A DNA stretch of 64,000 bases from UBA9655 sp964597045 (GCA_964597045.1 CAZQWE010000009.1:6089-70088); one strand, 5' to 3'. Shown: positions 1 through 9,177, counted from the stretch's first letter. A program made the numbers and translations. The notes: generated from the sequence alone by a model not told the origin.

Positions 1-570
1 CCGAGGGTTCATCCAATAGAGTCCTGCATAATCCAGTAAACTCCTGTCTTTCACATGAAGACGGTTTTGAAGCGCATTCTGACCCAGTCCTAAAAAGGAT
101 TTAAGCCCAACAGCGATTTCTGTTTTTTCAGGTGTTTGCGTATTGAGACTTATTAAATACTGTTTGCGAATACGGTGAAGAATTGAAACAAGGCGATGGT
201 TAAAAATATCAAGGAAATCTTTAAGACTTGTATCCCCACTTCGCACGCGTTGAATGATCATTTCTGTATAGGGAAAAGGGAGGGGGCCTTGGATTCCAGC
301 AAGCCCCATGAAATTTACATTGAGTATAGGAGGTGTATCTTTTAAATTTTTGTTCTCTAAGGAATAAATATCACTTGAAAGAGATTCCAGGTAAACCCTT
401 GATTTGATGCTCACAACTTCGTCACGTGGTTCGACGGTTTCTCCAAAAGGAATCGCCTCTGAATTTAGGTACTCAAGCAATTTAATCGCTTGATGAAACT
501 CAAACCGGTAAGGTTCTGAGGTGAGGATATCCTCTACAGTAGGGATTGACTTCCGATTTGTGCGGGCCAT
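1..570 (-). CDS. tssG: Type VI secretion baseplate protein TssG (C-terminus outside window)
   Basis: This is a baseplate wedge subunit of the type VI secretion system, a cytoplasmic partner of TssF, TssE and TssK. The 190 codons visible read without a stop off the left edge. TssG family hallmarks are a YRFEFHQAIKLLE-type start (about residues 21-33), a GLAGIQGPLPFPYTE segment (about 90-104) and DFLDIFNHRLVSIL (about 117-130). The ATG at 568-570 lies inside the end of tssF (37 bp overlap), so the two are probably translationally coupled, in the usual tssF-tssG order. TssG is normally about 330 residues, so nearly half is missing here. Family assignment is firm; whether the whole apparatus is intact cannot be seen. 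Confidence 0.9.
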   Translation of the reverse strand, partial: MARTNRKSIPTVEDILTSEPYRFEFHQAIKLLEYLNSEAIPFGETVEPRDEVVSIKSRVYLESLSSDIYSLENKNLKDTPPILNVNFMGLAGIQGPLPFPYTEMIIQRVRSGDTSLKDFLDIFNHRLVSILHRIRKQYLISLNTQTPEKTEIAVGLKSFLGLGQNALQNRLHVKDRSLLDYAGLYWMNPR

Positions 571-2360
571 TTCTTCCAAACTCCATCACTTTGCGTGCTC
601 ATGAGTGTGAGCTCCGAAAAGGCGTTAATTGATGCATATAGGGTAAAAAACTCATTTAAGACTGAGGCGAGCATATACCCACCTTGCCCACCAAAAGGGG
701 CTTCATCTAGGGTGAGGGTAATACTCAAACCTTGAACAAAACCTCGCCAGGAATCTCTCCCAAACCTTCGGACAACTGTTTCGTATGAAATGTCCTTGAG
801 GGCATTAATCTCAGGGTGGGACTTATTCTTATTAAGTCCTGCATACAGTTGAAGCATCTCTTTAAGGGCAAGGACAGCTTTTTTGTCCCCACTCAAGCTC
901 AAGTGGTTAAGAGAGAGCTGAGAGATAATGCGCCACTGGGATTCTCCATCGAGAGAGGGTGGAATTTGGGGTGAAGGTCGATCTAAACAGGTAATGGTTG
1001 TTGAAGGAATGACTCCATCAACTTGGAGGGATCCACCCGCCGGTATATAAGACGCAAGATCCCGGTTGGTACATAAGGTATAGGCATAAACCGTTTGATT
1101 GCTTGGGTTTTGAGGTGTAAAGTTATAGTCTACAAACGAAAGAAATACCTCAGTTCCTGTGATGTCAGGAATCTCAGATGGGTTTCTGGTTGCATGCCAA
1201 AACAGTCCATTGTCTTTTGATTCGACATCATAATCGTAAGAGAAATAAGGCGCGAACACTTCTGTTTCAGCCCCACCCGTTGTAGCTGCAACGACCTTTA
1301 AAATGCTGTGAATTTCAGTTGAGTCTTCATTCCGTTGATCACCTACAAGACGGTAAGAGACGGATTGATAATTCAAATCAATGGGTTCAGAAATTTTGGG
1401 GAATAGGTTTACAATGGGTGTACAGCCTAAAACAAAGTTATTTTCATTCACGCGTAACTTATCGGCACGACTGCGGTCAGCAAGTGGAACATATATATCT
1501 ATAAATTCTTGTGCTCCTTTGGTGGAAATGTTCTGAATATCGATAAAGAGAAATTTCTCAGGAAAAACAAAGTATTCGTGAAGAAGCCTGTAAGCATCTA
1601 AAGCCTTATGAGGGTAGGGGATCAGGGCTTCATTCTTGCTGAATCCAACGGGCTTGATAGAGCCACTAGGGAGTTTTACAGGTTCCTCTGCCTTATCCGC
1701 TTTAATATACACAGGCGTTGGATCAGTCGGGGAATAGCCAAAAATGCTGTCATAAAGGCAGTGGCTCGTCAGCGAATCCCCTGCGAGATAGAACCTGAGA
1801 AATGAGGGATTGAGTTCATTCATAACACCGTCATATCGTGAGACACGTATTTTCAGGATCCACTGTGATTTAAGAGTTGAGGGTATAATTGGGCTTTCAT
1901 CCACACTCATGACTTGAGCTTCGCTCACCTCAAAGGGCCAGAGTTCAACAGGATAAGCGGTTTGAAAGCGGCAGATTTTGTCCTCTTGTGCTTCTGTGAA
2001 AAGAGCCGTTCCGCGTGGAACGACAGTTCCTGATGTGGTCGCTCCTAAAAAGGGGGAGAGCCGAAAAGAGGCAATGGCTGATGCTGGAAAGGGAGTTATA
2101 TACTGAGGATACAAAACACCCAGAAGAGTATTCGTAAATTGGATATACCTGTTATCCAGTTCTTTCTGTAAGCGACCTGTCAAGAAAGCAAACGATTCAA
2201 GTAAGCGTTGGACATGGGGGTCAGAAGAGCCTGAAGGCGAAAGGTTCAAGTTTTGAGCAATTTTAGGATATTGTTTGACAAAGCCGGCACCCGCTCTGCG
2301 CAAGTACATCATTTCTTGCTGGTAATAATCCAACATTTGCTCAAAATGTTCCCGGCTCAT
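534..2360 (-). CDS. tssF: Type VI secretion baseplate protein TssF
   Basis: TssF (VasA/ImpG) is the large wedge protein of the type VI secretion baseplate. At 608 residues it has the usual family length. The N-terminus has the diagnostic pattern: a YYQQEMMYLR segment, then FVKQYPKIAQNL, then DPHVQRLLESFAFLTGRLQKEL (about residues 12-68). The ATG at 2360 is the first in-frame start before this conserved N-terminus. The downstream gene tssG overlaps its 3' end. Upstream the strand switches to a toxin-antitoxin pair, so tssF is the promoter-proximal gene visible here. In amoeba-associated bacteria such systems are thought to act on the host or on competitors; that role is inference. Confidence 0.93.
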   Translation of the reverse strand: MSREHFEQMLDYYQQEMMYLRRAGAGFVKQYPKIAQNLNLSPSGSSDPHVQRLLESFAFLTGRLQKELDNRYIQFTNTLLGVLYPQYITPFPASAIASFRLSPFLGATTSGTVVPRGTALFTEAQEDKICRFQTAYPVELWPFEVSEAQVMSVDESPIIPSTLKSQWILKIRVSRYDGVMNELNPSFLRFYLAGDSLTSHCLYDSIFGYSPTDPTPVYIKADKAEEPVKLPSGSIKPVGFSKNEALIPYPHKALDAYRLLHEYFVFPEKFLFIDIQNISTKGAQEFIDIYVPLADRSRADKLRVNENNFVLGCTPIVNLFPKISEPIDLNYQSVSYRLVGDQRNEDSTEIHSILKVVAATTGGAETEVFAPYFSYDYDVESKDNGLFWHATRNPSEIPDITGTEVFLSFVDYNFTPQNPSNQTVYAYTLCTNRDLASYIPAGGSLQVDGVIPSTTITCLDRPSPQIPPSLDGESQWRIISQLSLNHLSLSGDKKAVLALKEMLQLYAGLNKNKSHPEINALKDISYETVVRRFGRDSWRGFVQGLSITLTLDEAPFGGQGGYMLASVLNEFFTLYASINAFSELTLMSTQSDGVWKKWPAQIGSQSLL

Positions 2361-2503
2361 GTCGTCCCCTGTTATCGAACTTATTTATACAGTGTACTTG
2401 AAAATGAAGAGAGATTCTATAGGTTAGGTGAAATTTCTTTTATGTATAAACTTTTCTGTGTTAAAATTATTTAGTTTAGTGATGAATTCAAAATGAGCCG
2501 AAG

Positions 2504-2794
2504 ATGAAACAGAATATGATTCTAAAATCGTTAAAGCATGATCAAGTTGCGCTTAAAGCATATGGTGTTCAATCTCTATCAATATTTGGCTCATACGCAC
2601 GAGATCAGGCTCATAAGGCAAGCGATATTGATATACTTGTTTCCTTTAATAAGCCCATTAGTCTTTTTGGTTTTTTGAAACTAAAAGACCATTTGGAAGG
2701 AGTATTAGGACATCGGGTGGATTTGGTAACTGAACAAGCTTTACATCCACGTCTTCGTGACACTATTCTTAAAGAAAAAGTCAATGTCCTCTAG
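2504..2794 (+). CDS. MNT-type nucleotidyltransferase antitoxin (MntA-like)
   Basis: A 96-residue minimal nucleotidyltransferase. The GSYAR motif (residues 29-33) is followed by SDIDIL, giving the DxD metal-binding pair D41/D43; a third acidic position is likely in RVDLV near residue 75. MNT proteins of this size paired with HEPN proteins act as antitoxins, and in studied systems they transfer AMP to a tyrosine of the HEPN toxin. The next gene encodes exactly such a HEPN protein and overlaps this one by 11 bp. Oddity: the residue after GSYAR is D instead of the common G. Function is assigned from family and pairing. Confidence 0.85.
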   Translation: MKQNMILKSLKHDQVALKAYGVQSLSIFGSYARDQAHKASDIDILVSFNKPISLFGFLKLKDHLEGVLGHRVDLVTEQALHPRLRDTILKEKVNVL

Positions 2795-3128
2795 AGATTG
2801 GTTATTTCGTGTCGATGATATACTAGAAGCTATTGAACGAATTCACTATTATACATCAGATCTAGATTTGAAAAAATTTCAAGAAGATCAACGTACTATA
2901 GATGCTGTTGTAAGAAACTTAGAATTCATTGGAGAAGCTGCACGCCATATTCCTAATTCAATATGTACGAGTCGTCCTGAAATTCCATGGAAAAATATGA
3001 GAGATATGAGAAATCTTCTTATTCATGAGTATTTTGGAATTCATACTGGAATTATTTGGGAAACAATCAACCAAGATTTACCCTATTTAAGCAAAATGTT
3101 AAATGAACTCAAGGTAGAATATTGTTAA
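2784..3128 (+). CDS. HEPN-domain toxin (HepT-like, DUF86)
   Basis: A 114-residue HEPN protein, the presumed RNase toxin of the pair. The motif RNLLIHEY (R76-x4-H81-x-Y83) matches the RX4HXY signature; R and H form the RNase active site, and the Tyr is the residue AMPylated by MntA in characterised homologues. The start at 2784 is chosen because it overlaps the antitoxin end (stop at 2794) and begins directly before the SRDWLFRVDDILEAIERI helix; a longer TTG-like start in the same frame adds nine non-conserved residues. The two genes form one transcript. Whether it acts as an addiction module or phage defence cannot be told. Confidence 0.87.
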   Translation: MSSRDWLFRVDDILEAIERIHYYTSDLDLKKFQEDQRTIDAVVRNLEFIGEAARHIPNSICTSRPEIPWKNMRDMRNLLIHEYFGIHTGIIWETINQDLPYLSKMLNELKVEYC

Positions 3129-3191
3129 TCCAAGATCTTGTTTTCTTTCAAGAATGAACCTAAAGTATTTATCAAAAATAGGGGAGCCTTC

Positions 3192-3968
3192 ATGTCCATA
3201 ATTGAAACCATTTATAGGTATATCGGTTGGGTTTTTATCAATATTGATATTACTCTTATCGCTCTTATTCTTATTGGTGCCACTTTATTATGGCTTCAGA
3301 AGAAGAAAAGTGGCCGGCGTTTTGTCTTCATTGGAACCTTTGGACTTGTCTTCTTAGGGATAACACCTGTTGGTGTGATGATGCTTGAAGGCCTTGAGAA
3401 TCGTTTCCCAATGGTGCACCAAATTCCTCAAGATGCCAAAGGGATGATCCTCCTCGGTGGATATGCAGATATCATGGTCTCAAAAGCAAGAGGAGAAACC
3501 GCCTATAACTTAACAGCAGGAAAGCTCATTAAGTTTATCGAAGTTGCCAGAGCCTACCCCCATCTGAAGTTGATTTTCACGGGTAATGCTTTTGAAGCTG
3601 AAGCTGCGAAAAAGAACTTTCAAGCTTTTGGGATTGATCCAGCTCGCGTTCACTTTGAATCTAACTCAACGAATACAATCGGAAATTCAAAAAATACCTT
3701 AGCTTATATAGATCAAAATCCAGGGGAAACCTGGATTCTTGTGACTTCTGCATATCATCTCCCCCGGGCAGTTGGGTTGTTTCGTAAGGGTCAAACAAAG
3801 ATCATTCCTTACCCGGTTGATTACCATACGCCTGGAACAAATGAATGGTTCCCTTTCCTCGGTTTAAAAACAGATCTGGCAGCTTGGAACGCAGCTGTTC
3901 GGGAGTGGTTTGATATGTTCGCAAACTATATGGCCGGCCGTTCGGATGAGCTGTATCCTAGTCCTTAA
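3192..3968 (+). CDS. YdcF/SanA-family membrane protein (DUF218)
   Basis: A 258-residue protein of the YdcF-like DUF218 family, associated with envelope and murein-precursor functions (ElyC/SanA-type), with no firmly known reaction. Two N-terminal membrane segments (about residues 20-35 and 44-65) precede a Rossmann-like domain with ILLGG (about 86-90), a LIFTGNA stretch and the late motif LVTSAYHLPRA that typifies the family. The start ATG at 3192 follows a clear Shine-Dalgarno (AGGGGAG, 3180-3186); a longer frame reaching to 3138 lacks one. It follows the HepT toxin by about 60 bp and converges on the TraB-like gene. Confidence 0.82.
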   Translation: MSIIETIYRYIGWVFINIDITLIALILIGATLLWLQKKKSGRRFVFIGTFGLVFLGITPVGVMMLEGLENRFPMVHQIPQDAKGMILLGGYADIMVSKARGETAYNLTAGKLIKFIEVARAYPHLKLIFTGNAFEAEAAKKNFQAFGIDPARVHFESNSTNTIGNSKNTLAYIDQNPGETWILVTSAYHLPRAVGLFRKGQTKIIPYPVDYHTPGTNEWFPFLGLKTDLAAWNAAVREWFDMFANYMAGRSDELYPSP

Positions 3969-3975
3969 GTAATAC

Positions 3976-4905
3976 CTACATTATAAACTCTACCTTATAT
4001 CCTTTTTCACGCAGACGTTCGATTAAGCTTTCTTTTCCAAACAGGTGGTTAACTCCGACATAGGCGAAGTTATTCGTACTTCCGGTTTTATATTCCTTAT
4101 CCAGAACATCTGTCCAATGTTCATTCCTAAGAGCACAAATTTGATCATTTCCGAATAAATCTTGTTTTTGTTTTGGGAACTTTGACATGAATTGCTCCCA
4201 AGCCTCATAACCTTTGCCATAAGGAGGAACGAGATCCATACCTAAGTCAAACTTTTCTTGATTCAAAGAGTGTTTTATCCAACCTATGAGGTCCGCATCT
4301 TTGTTCATGATTTCTGTCATAAATCCAAGATAACTCTCTTGATCTTCTAAAGTGAGCTTCTTTTTACCTTCTTGTTGAAGCCCATCAGCTATCGTTGCGT
4401 CCACCCCAACAGAAGCCATTTTTGTGTATAGCGCTAGATCAGGATTAGGGCACATCCCAAGGACAAGACTAAAAAACCAAGGGCTAAAAACATCGGGCAT
4501 GGTCACAAGATTATTGATGGTTTGCACTGGGAGTGGTACCGTTTTAATGCGTTTAAATATTTGTTCTTGCTCTTCTTTCGTAAACTGACGGGTGAAAGCA
4601 AATTGTGGATCTTGAAGAGCTATTTCCTTGATATGACGTTTGACAAACTCACTGAGGAGATCTCCAGCGGGCATTTTTTCATGCTCACAAAATGCTTTTG
4701 AACATCTTTGCACACTCTTGAAGATGTCGATTCTCACAGCTTTATGATCAGGGTCTTTACTCATGAATAAGTCAAATGTATGAACGGTTCCGAGGATTTT
4801 CCCAACCGGTTTTCCTTCTTCATCATAAACTTGAAACAGGGCAGCATTACTGTTGGTTGAGGAAAATATAAAGATTAATCCAATAAGAAAAAATAATGTT
4901 CTCAT
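3976..4905 (-). CDS. TraB/GumN (TIKI-like) family secreted protein
   Basis: A 309-residue exported protein of the TraB/PrgY/GumN superfamily, related to TIKI metalloproteases. It has a signal peptide (about residues 1-21, ending SNAA). The two GxxH motifs of the family are present: GTVH at residues 39-42 and GVNH near the C-terminus within a YVGVNHLFGKESLIERL stretch. CEHEK between them supplies the acidic residue usual in the family. The likely role is a periplasmic metal-dependent hydrolase, but substrates are unknown for bacterial members. It stands alone, converging with the YdcF-like gene 7 bp away, and a 77-bp AT-rich spacer lies upstream. Confidence 0.82.
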   Translation of the reverse strand: MRTLFFLIGLIFIFSSTNSNAALFQVYDEEGKPVGKILGTVHTFDLFMSKDPDHKAVRIDIFKSVQRCSKAFCEHEKMPAGDLLSEFVKRHIKEIALQDPQFAFTRQFTKEEQEQIFKRIKTVPLPVQTINNLVTMPDVFSPWFFSLVLGMCPNPDLALYTKMASVGVDATIADGLQQEGKKKLTLEDQESYLGFMTEIMNKDADLIGWIKHSLNQEKFDLGMDLVPPYGKGYEAWEQFMSKFPKQKQDLFGNDQICALRNEHWTDVLDKEYKTGSTNNFAYVGVNHLFGKESLIERLREKGYKVEFIM

Positions 4906-4982
4906 AAAAGGTACTCCTAAATTAAATATATTATTTTGGTATACTGATTAATAATTAGAGTCAAGCAGTTTGTATTATGTCA

Positions 4983-5714
4983 TTACAGTTGCATGCCGAT
5001 GCCAAAGAATCCAATCAGGTACCTTTGACCGGCGATGCTATTGCCGGCACTAAAGAGCATGAAATAGCGCTGTGAAAAATTGTAATTGCCTCCCACATTG
5101 AGAATCAGCCTCGCTCGATTAGAGTGGCTTTCATTTCCTTGAGCGAAAAGCTCAGCTCCCAAATTTAGATTTTGATTAATATCTCTCCTGAGTAAGATTC
5201 CTCCGTAAGGGAAGTTTAATCTCTGACTCCCTTGACTCAAGCCATATCCACCACCACCGGAGAGTTTCCACGGCCCCCATGACTTCTGCAGCCAAAACGG
5301 AATCTCTTCTGTTGTCCCTTTATTCCCGATACCTCTTTCCGGGTCTCCTGAAGGCAAAGTAATTTTAGGATAGAAAGCAACTTGAGGCACCCAGTCTCCT
5401 TCTTGGATAAAGCGATACTTAAAACCAAATCTCACATCTCCATAAGCATATTGAGAGGGCTCGTTGGGTTTTATAGATGACTCAGCATAGGCAACAAAAT
5501 GGCTTTGGAGTTCTGGATAAAGGCCCATATCGACCTCGATACCAGGTGCCCTAATCTTCGTTCCATCATCTTTATTGTGCACACGAGAAAATACATCAAC
5601 TTTGACAATCTCATACTCGGTAGGGACCGGAGTATTCGTAAGGAATTGAGCTGCATAGAGATTTGATACAGTGAGGAATAGAATGCCGGTTGTCTGAAAA
5701 AATGTTCTTTTCAT
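4983..5714 (-). CDS. Outer-membrane beta-barrel protein, phenol-degradation MetA-like (PF13557-like)
   Basis: A 243-residue exported protein with a signal peptide ending around NLYAA (residue 20-22). It has alternating aromatic/polar strands typical of a small outer-membrane barrel, including GDVRFGFKYRFIQEG, LPSGDPERGIGNKGTTEEIPFW and KLSGGGGYGL, and a C-terminal aromatic-rich strand. These motifs resemble the loosely annotated transporter/MetA-pathway (PF13557-like) family; the substrate is unknown and the name should not be read as phenol metabolism. The start at 5714 is chosen because it gives a proper signal peptide; a longer in-frame reading would overlap mutL. It lies 11 bp after the mutL stop, so it is probably read through from the pgi-mutL operon. 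Confidence 0.72.
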   Translation of the reverse strand: MKRTFFQTTGILFLTVSNLYAAQFLTNTPVPTEYEIVKVDVFSRVHNKDDGTKIRAPGIEVDMGLYPELQSHFVAYAESSIKPNEPSQYAYGDVRFGFKYRFIQEGDWVPQVAFYPKITLPSGDPERGIGNKGTTEEIPFWLQKSWGPWKLSGGGGYGLSQGSQRLNFPYGGILLRRDINQNLNLGAELFAQGNESHSNRARLILNVGGNYNFSQRYFMLFSAGNSIAGQRYLIGFFGIGMQL

Positions 5715-5725
5715 CTCGTGTTTTC

Positions 5726-7468
5726 TTAACGTCTCCCAAATAGCTTTTCCATGTCGGCTCTTTTGAGTTCGACGTAAGTGGGGCGGCCATGGTTGCACTG
5801 GCCAGAGTGAGCCGTTTGTTCCATCTGTCGGAGGAGAGCATTCATTTCCTCATTGGTGAGCTTGCGTCCAGCACGGATACTGTAATGGCAGGCACAGGTT
5901 GAGAGGATTTCAGCGATTCTCTCTTTAAGTATTAGAGCATTCCCAAGTTCCTTGATTTCATCAGACAAATCCTGAAGCAAACCTTGCAGATTAATCTCCC
6001 CTAAAATCGCAGGAATTTCACGTACCAATAGGGCTTTTTCCCCAAAAGGTTCAATCACCAGTCCCACATCTTTCAGCTCTGGAATGGCTTCTTTAAGTCG
6101 ATTTAAAGCACTTTCCTCAAGCTCAACAACCTCGGGAATGAGCAAGGGTTGACGTTTCACATGGCCGGCCTCAGCCTTAAGTCTTTCATAAACAAGGCGT
6201 TCATGGGCCGCATGTTGGTCGACGATAATCAACCCTTCTTCCGTTTGCGCAACGATGTATGTGCCATGCAACTGTGTCTTCGCAAACCCCATGGGTGGCG
6301 TATCTAAAGGCGTTTCAAGGTGTGTTGGAGGGACGTATGTGGGGGCAGGACTTTCTCTTAAAGCAGTTGGTCCATAAGAAGAAGAGGGGCGGGGAGGCAT
6401 ATAACCTGTGAGTGAAGGTTGCCTCATGGGCTCAGGCTTAAAGGATTGAACAGTTTGATAACTGATCGTCGTTGCTGTTTTTTGACTTGCTCCAGCAAGG
6501 GTTTGCTTGAGGGCACTGACAATTGTTCCTCGGATCAAGCCACTATCCCGAAAGCGAACCTCAATCTTTGCGGGATGCACGTTAACGTCAACTTCATCCC
6601 TTGGCACCTCAAGGAAAAGGGCCAAGAGTGGATACCGGTCAGACGCCAGGAAGTCTTGGTACGCGGCCCTAACAGCGCCTTGAAGAAGTTTGTCCTTTAC
6701 GGGTCTGCCATTTACAAACAAATACTGATAGCTCGCGTTCGTTCGGTTCAAAGTGGGAAGGGAAATATAGCCCTTTAAATGGACCTCTCCCCGGCTCATC
6801 TCCAAGGGGAGAGCGTTCTGAGCAAAATCCGTGCCCATGACTTGAGAGAGTCTGTCCTTTAAAGATTCGCAAGATTTATAGTCACACACTGTCCGTTGAT
6901 CGGAGAGGAGCTTAAAAGCAACTTCAGGGTGGCTCATGGCCAAACGATTCAAGAGCTCAACTGAATGGTTTAGTTCCGTAGAAGGCGTCTTTAGAAACTT
7001 AAGCCGGGCAGGGGTTGCATAGAATAAATCCTTCACCTCAATGTGTGTTCCTTGCGTTAATGACGCTGGCATCGGGGGTGTTTTCTCACCGCCCTCAACC
7101 TTTAAAACCCACGCATCCTCAGCACCTTTCAGGCGACTGGTGATATGAAGACGACTGACTGATCCAATGGATGGAAGGGCTTCTCCGCGAAATCCTAGGG
7201 TTTGGATATTAAAGAGATCCCCTTCGGGAAGTTTGGAGGTCGCATGACGCTCCACACAAAGTTCAAGATCCTCACAGCTCATTCCTATGCCGTTATCTGT
7301 AACAGATATGAGGCTACGTCCCCCATCCCGTAGTTGAACGGTAATGGCGGTGGCACCCGCATCTAAGGCATTCTCGACAAGTTCTTTAAGAGCTGAGGCG
7401 GGTCTTTCAATAACCTCACCAGCGGCGATTTGATTAATGAGCTGAGGTTCGAGCTTCCTAATCTTCAT
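5726..7468 (-). CDS. mutL: DNA mismatch repair protein MutL
   Basis: MutL couples MutS mismatch recognition to strand incision. The N-terminal GHKL ATPase has ELVENALDAGA (E29, N33), DNGIGM and the TLGFRGEAL loop. A proline-rich linker (about residues 330-385) leads to a C-terminal domain with DQHAAHERLVYE, which matches DQHA(X)2E(X)4E. With ACHYSIRAGRKL and GQCNHGRPT near the end, this indicates an intrinsic endonuclease MutL, as in bacteria lacking MutH. Length 580 is normal for the family. It overlaps pgi by 4 bp, so the two are one transcript, and is followed by the barrel protein gene. Confidence 0.97.
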   Translation of the reverse strand: MKIRKLEPQLINQIAAGEVIERPASALKELVENALDAGATAITVQLRDGGRSLISVTDNGIGMSCEDLELCVERHATSKLPEGDLFNIQTLGFRGEALPSIGSVSRLHITSRLKGAEDAWVLKVEGGEKTPPMPASLTQGTHIEVKDLFYATPARLKFLKTPSTELNHSVELLNRLAMSHPEVAFKLLSDQRTVCDYKSCESLKDRLSQVMGTDFAQNALPLEMSRGEVHLKGYISLPTLNRTNASYQYLFVNGRPVKDKLLQGAVRAAYQDFLASDRYPLLALFLEVPRDEVDVNVHPAKIEVRFRDSGLIRGTIVSALKQTLAGASQKTATTISYQTVQSFKPEPMRQPSLTGYMPPRPSSSYGPTALRESPAPTYVPPTHLETPLDTPPMGFAKTQLHGTYIVAQTEEGLIIVDQHAAHERLVYERLKAEAGHVKRQPLLIPEVVELEESALNRLKEAIPELKDVGLVIEPFGEKALLVREIPAILGEINLQGLLQDLSDEIKELGNALILKERIAEILSTCACHYSIRAGRKLTNEEMNALLRQMEQTAHSGQCNHGRPTYVELKRADMEKLFGRR

Positions 7469-8637
7469 GCGGCTAAATACTTGCGAGCCAGGCGTTTCCC
7501 TTCTTCAACTGCGGGTTGATCAAAGGCGTTTACGCCGAGCAGGTAAGACATGAGGATTGTCTCAATCATAAAGTGCATCATCAGTGCCCCTAAATGATAC
7601 TCGTCAATTTTATCAAGCGTTATCAAACGGGTAGGGCAGCTATTCCGAACGAGAGTCTCATAGGTTGCTTTTTGCTCTGCAGCAAAAAGGTCACCCATTG
7701 TTTTACCTGTAAATTCAGGAATGAGTTGGGATTTAATAGGGGTGCCAACCTGGTCCCATTTTGTTGTCAGGATCGTAAAGATTTTGTCCTTTGGGCCATC
7801 CAGATACAGCTGGAGTTGACTATGTTGATCAACGGTTCCTAAAGCTTTAATGGGGGTTGTTCCTTTGCCGTCTTTGCCAATACTTTCAGCCCATAGTTGA
7901 CGATACCACAGACAGAAAAATTCCAGCTGATCTGCATAAGGCATCATGACAGACATGGGTTTCCCTAGGTGAAGTGCTGTACTCGCAGCTTCAAGGGCAG
8001 GGCAAGAGTCTTCTGTGAGGGCTTGCTGTAATGTCTCTAAGCCTCCCTTGCGGTAAGCGCGCGTATCAAGGCCTGCCAAGATCATCGGCAACATGCCAAC
8101 GACTGAGAAGCAGGAATACCGTCCACCCACATCCATGGGGTGCTCTAAGCAGGGCCATCCATGGGAATTCGCAAGTCTTTTTAAAGGGTTATTAGTGGCT
8201 TCTGTAACAATTAAATACTGACCCTGATCACCAAAAAACTCAAGACAAACAACGAGTTGCATCAATGTCTCAACAGTTGAGCCAGATTTCGAAATAACAA
8301 GAATACCTGTCTTGTTTTTATCCAGCTTCTTAAAAAGAGCAGAAAATGTGGTTGGGTCTATATTATCCAAGAAGTGTAACCGGGGTTTCTCAGCGGTGCT
8401 CAAAGCACAGATTGTTTTACCGCTAAGACTTGAGCCCCCTGTTCCTAGGATGAGAACATCAGTGTATCCCATCAGTTTGGCAGTGGCTTGTTCAAAGACT
8501 TTGAGATCCTCAGTTTGCTCAACTTTGGCAAGAGGGGCTAGGCTTTTACTTTTATAAGCCTCTTTAAACCGAAGTAATGCCTCTTTATGGGGAAGGACCT
8601 TTGTGAAACACCCCTCAAGATTTTGTGTATAAGCCAT
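7465..8637 (-). CDS. pgi: Glucose-6-phosphate isomerase (short form)
   Basis: Interconverts glucose 6-phosphate and fructose 6-phosphate in upper glycolysis. The SIS-type sugar-phosphate fold is evident from LILGTGGSSLSGKT (about residues 62-75) and VISKSGSTVETL (about 116-127). An LWAESIGKDGKGTTP stretch (about 245-260) and the C-terminal HxxGALMMHFMIETI and NAFDQPAVEEGKRLARKYL stretch, with the catalytic Lys, follow. It has 390 residues, well under the 540-550 of the classical enzyme and nearer the compact bacterial form. It starts a three-gene minus-strand operon with mutL and the barrel protein, and is separated from the lipoprotein gene by 3 bp, so the upstream ileS-lspA unit could read into it. 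Confidence 0.93.
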   Translation of the reverse strand: MAYTQNLEGCFTKVLPHKEALLRFKEAYKSKSLAPLAKVEQTEDLKVFEQATAKLMGYTDVLILGTGGSSLSGKTICALSTAEKPRLHFLDNIDPTTFSALFKKLDKNKTGILVISKSGSTVETLMQLVVCLEFFGDQGQYLIVTEATNNPLKRLANSHGWPCLEHPMDVGGRYSCFSVVGMLPMILAGLDTRAYRKGGLETLQQALTEDSCPALEAASTALHLGKPMSVMMPYADQLEFFCLWYRQLWAESIGKDGKGTTPIKALGTVDQHSQLQLYLDGPKDKIFTILTTKWDQVGTPIKSQLIPEFTGKTMGDLFAAEQKATYETLVRNSCPTRLITLDKIDEYHLGALMMHFMIETILMSYLLGVNAFDQPAVEEGKRLARKYLAA

Positions 8638-8640
8638 AAG

Positions 8641-9177
8641 TTAGTTTTGCTTTTGCTGTGGCGTTTGAGGAATCCCCTTGTTTTGAAGGTCTGAGGCTTC
8701 AGCGTGGGTGTTAATCACTTCCTTATCTTTTGTTTTCTGAATCCCGAGTTTTTCAAGAACCGGCTTTCCTTGAGCATTCTTAATCCGGGATTCATCATCA
8801 ATTTGTTTTCGCACGTGGTCTTGTCCTTCTTGAACCCCCGCCATCTCAAGGATTGTCTTTTGTCCCTGACTTAAGCTTTTTCCGTTTGGTGACGCTTGAT
8901 TTGGATTCTTGCTGATAAGTTTTTTCTTATCTTCCTCAAGTTTCTTGAGCTCTTGAGGACGAGGTTGACCTGGGTTAGGCTTTGGCAAATCTTCAGGTTT
9001 GCAAGGCTTAGTATAGAAATCTGGGGGCATTTCAAGCGGTAAACTACTGGGATTGACGGCAAATTCATCGGGGGCATCCCTATCAATCCCAAGAGTTTTC
9101 TTGACGGAATTGCACCCTGCAAGAAGATAACAGCAGGAGAGTAGACTAATGGTAATATACTTAAACCTTTGATTCAC
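8641..9177 (-). CDS. DUF3035-family lipoprotein
   Basis: A 178-residue predicted lipoprotein. A signal segment ends in the lipobox LLAGC (Cys about residue 22), followed by the alphaproteobacterial DUF3035 pattern LGIDRDAPDEFAV...LPLEMPPDFYTKP...PGQPRPQE. The rest is Lys/Gln-rich and disordered. The family has no proven function. It overlaps the 3' end of lspA by 17 bp; a lipoprotein gene directly coupled to the lipoprotein signal peptidase is the normal alphaproteobacterial arrangement and supports the call. Confidence 0.85.
   Translation of the reverse strand: MNQRFKYITISLLSCCYLLAGCNSVKKTLGIDRDAPDEFAVNPSSLPLEMPPDFYTKPCKPEDLPKPNPGQPRPQELKKLEEDKKKLISKNPNQASPNGKSLSQGQKTILEMAGVQEGQDHVRKQIDDESRIKNAQGKPVLEKLGIQKTKDKEVINTHAEASDLQNKGIPQTPQQKQN

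Noticed and set aside
6419..6778. A 119-codon plus-strand frame within mutL.
   Set aside because: It is antisense to a strongly conserved MutL segment and has no recognisable features.
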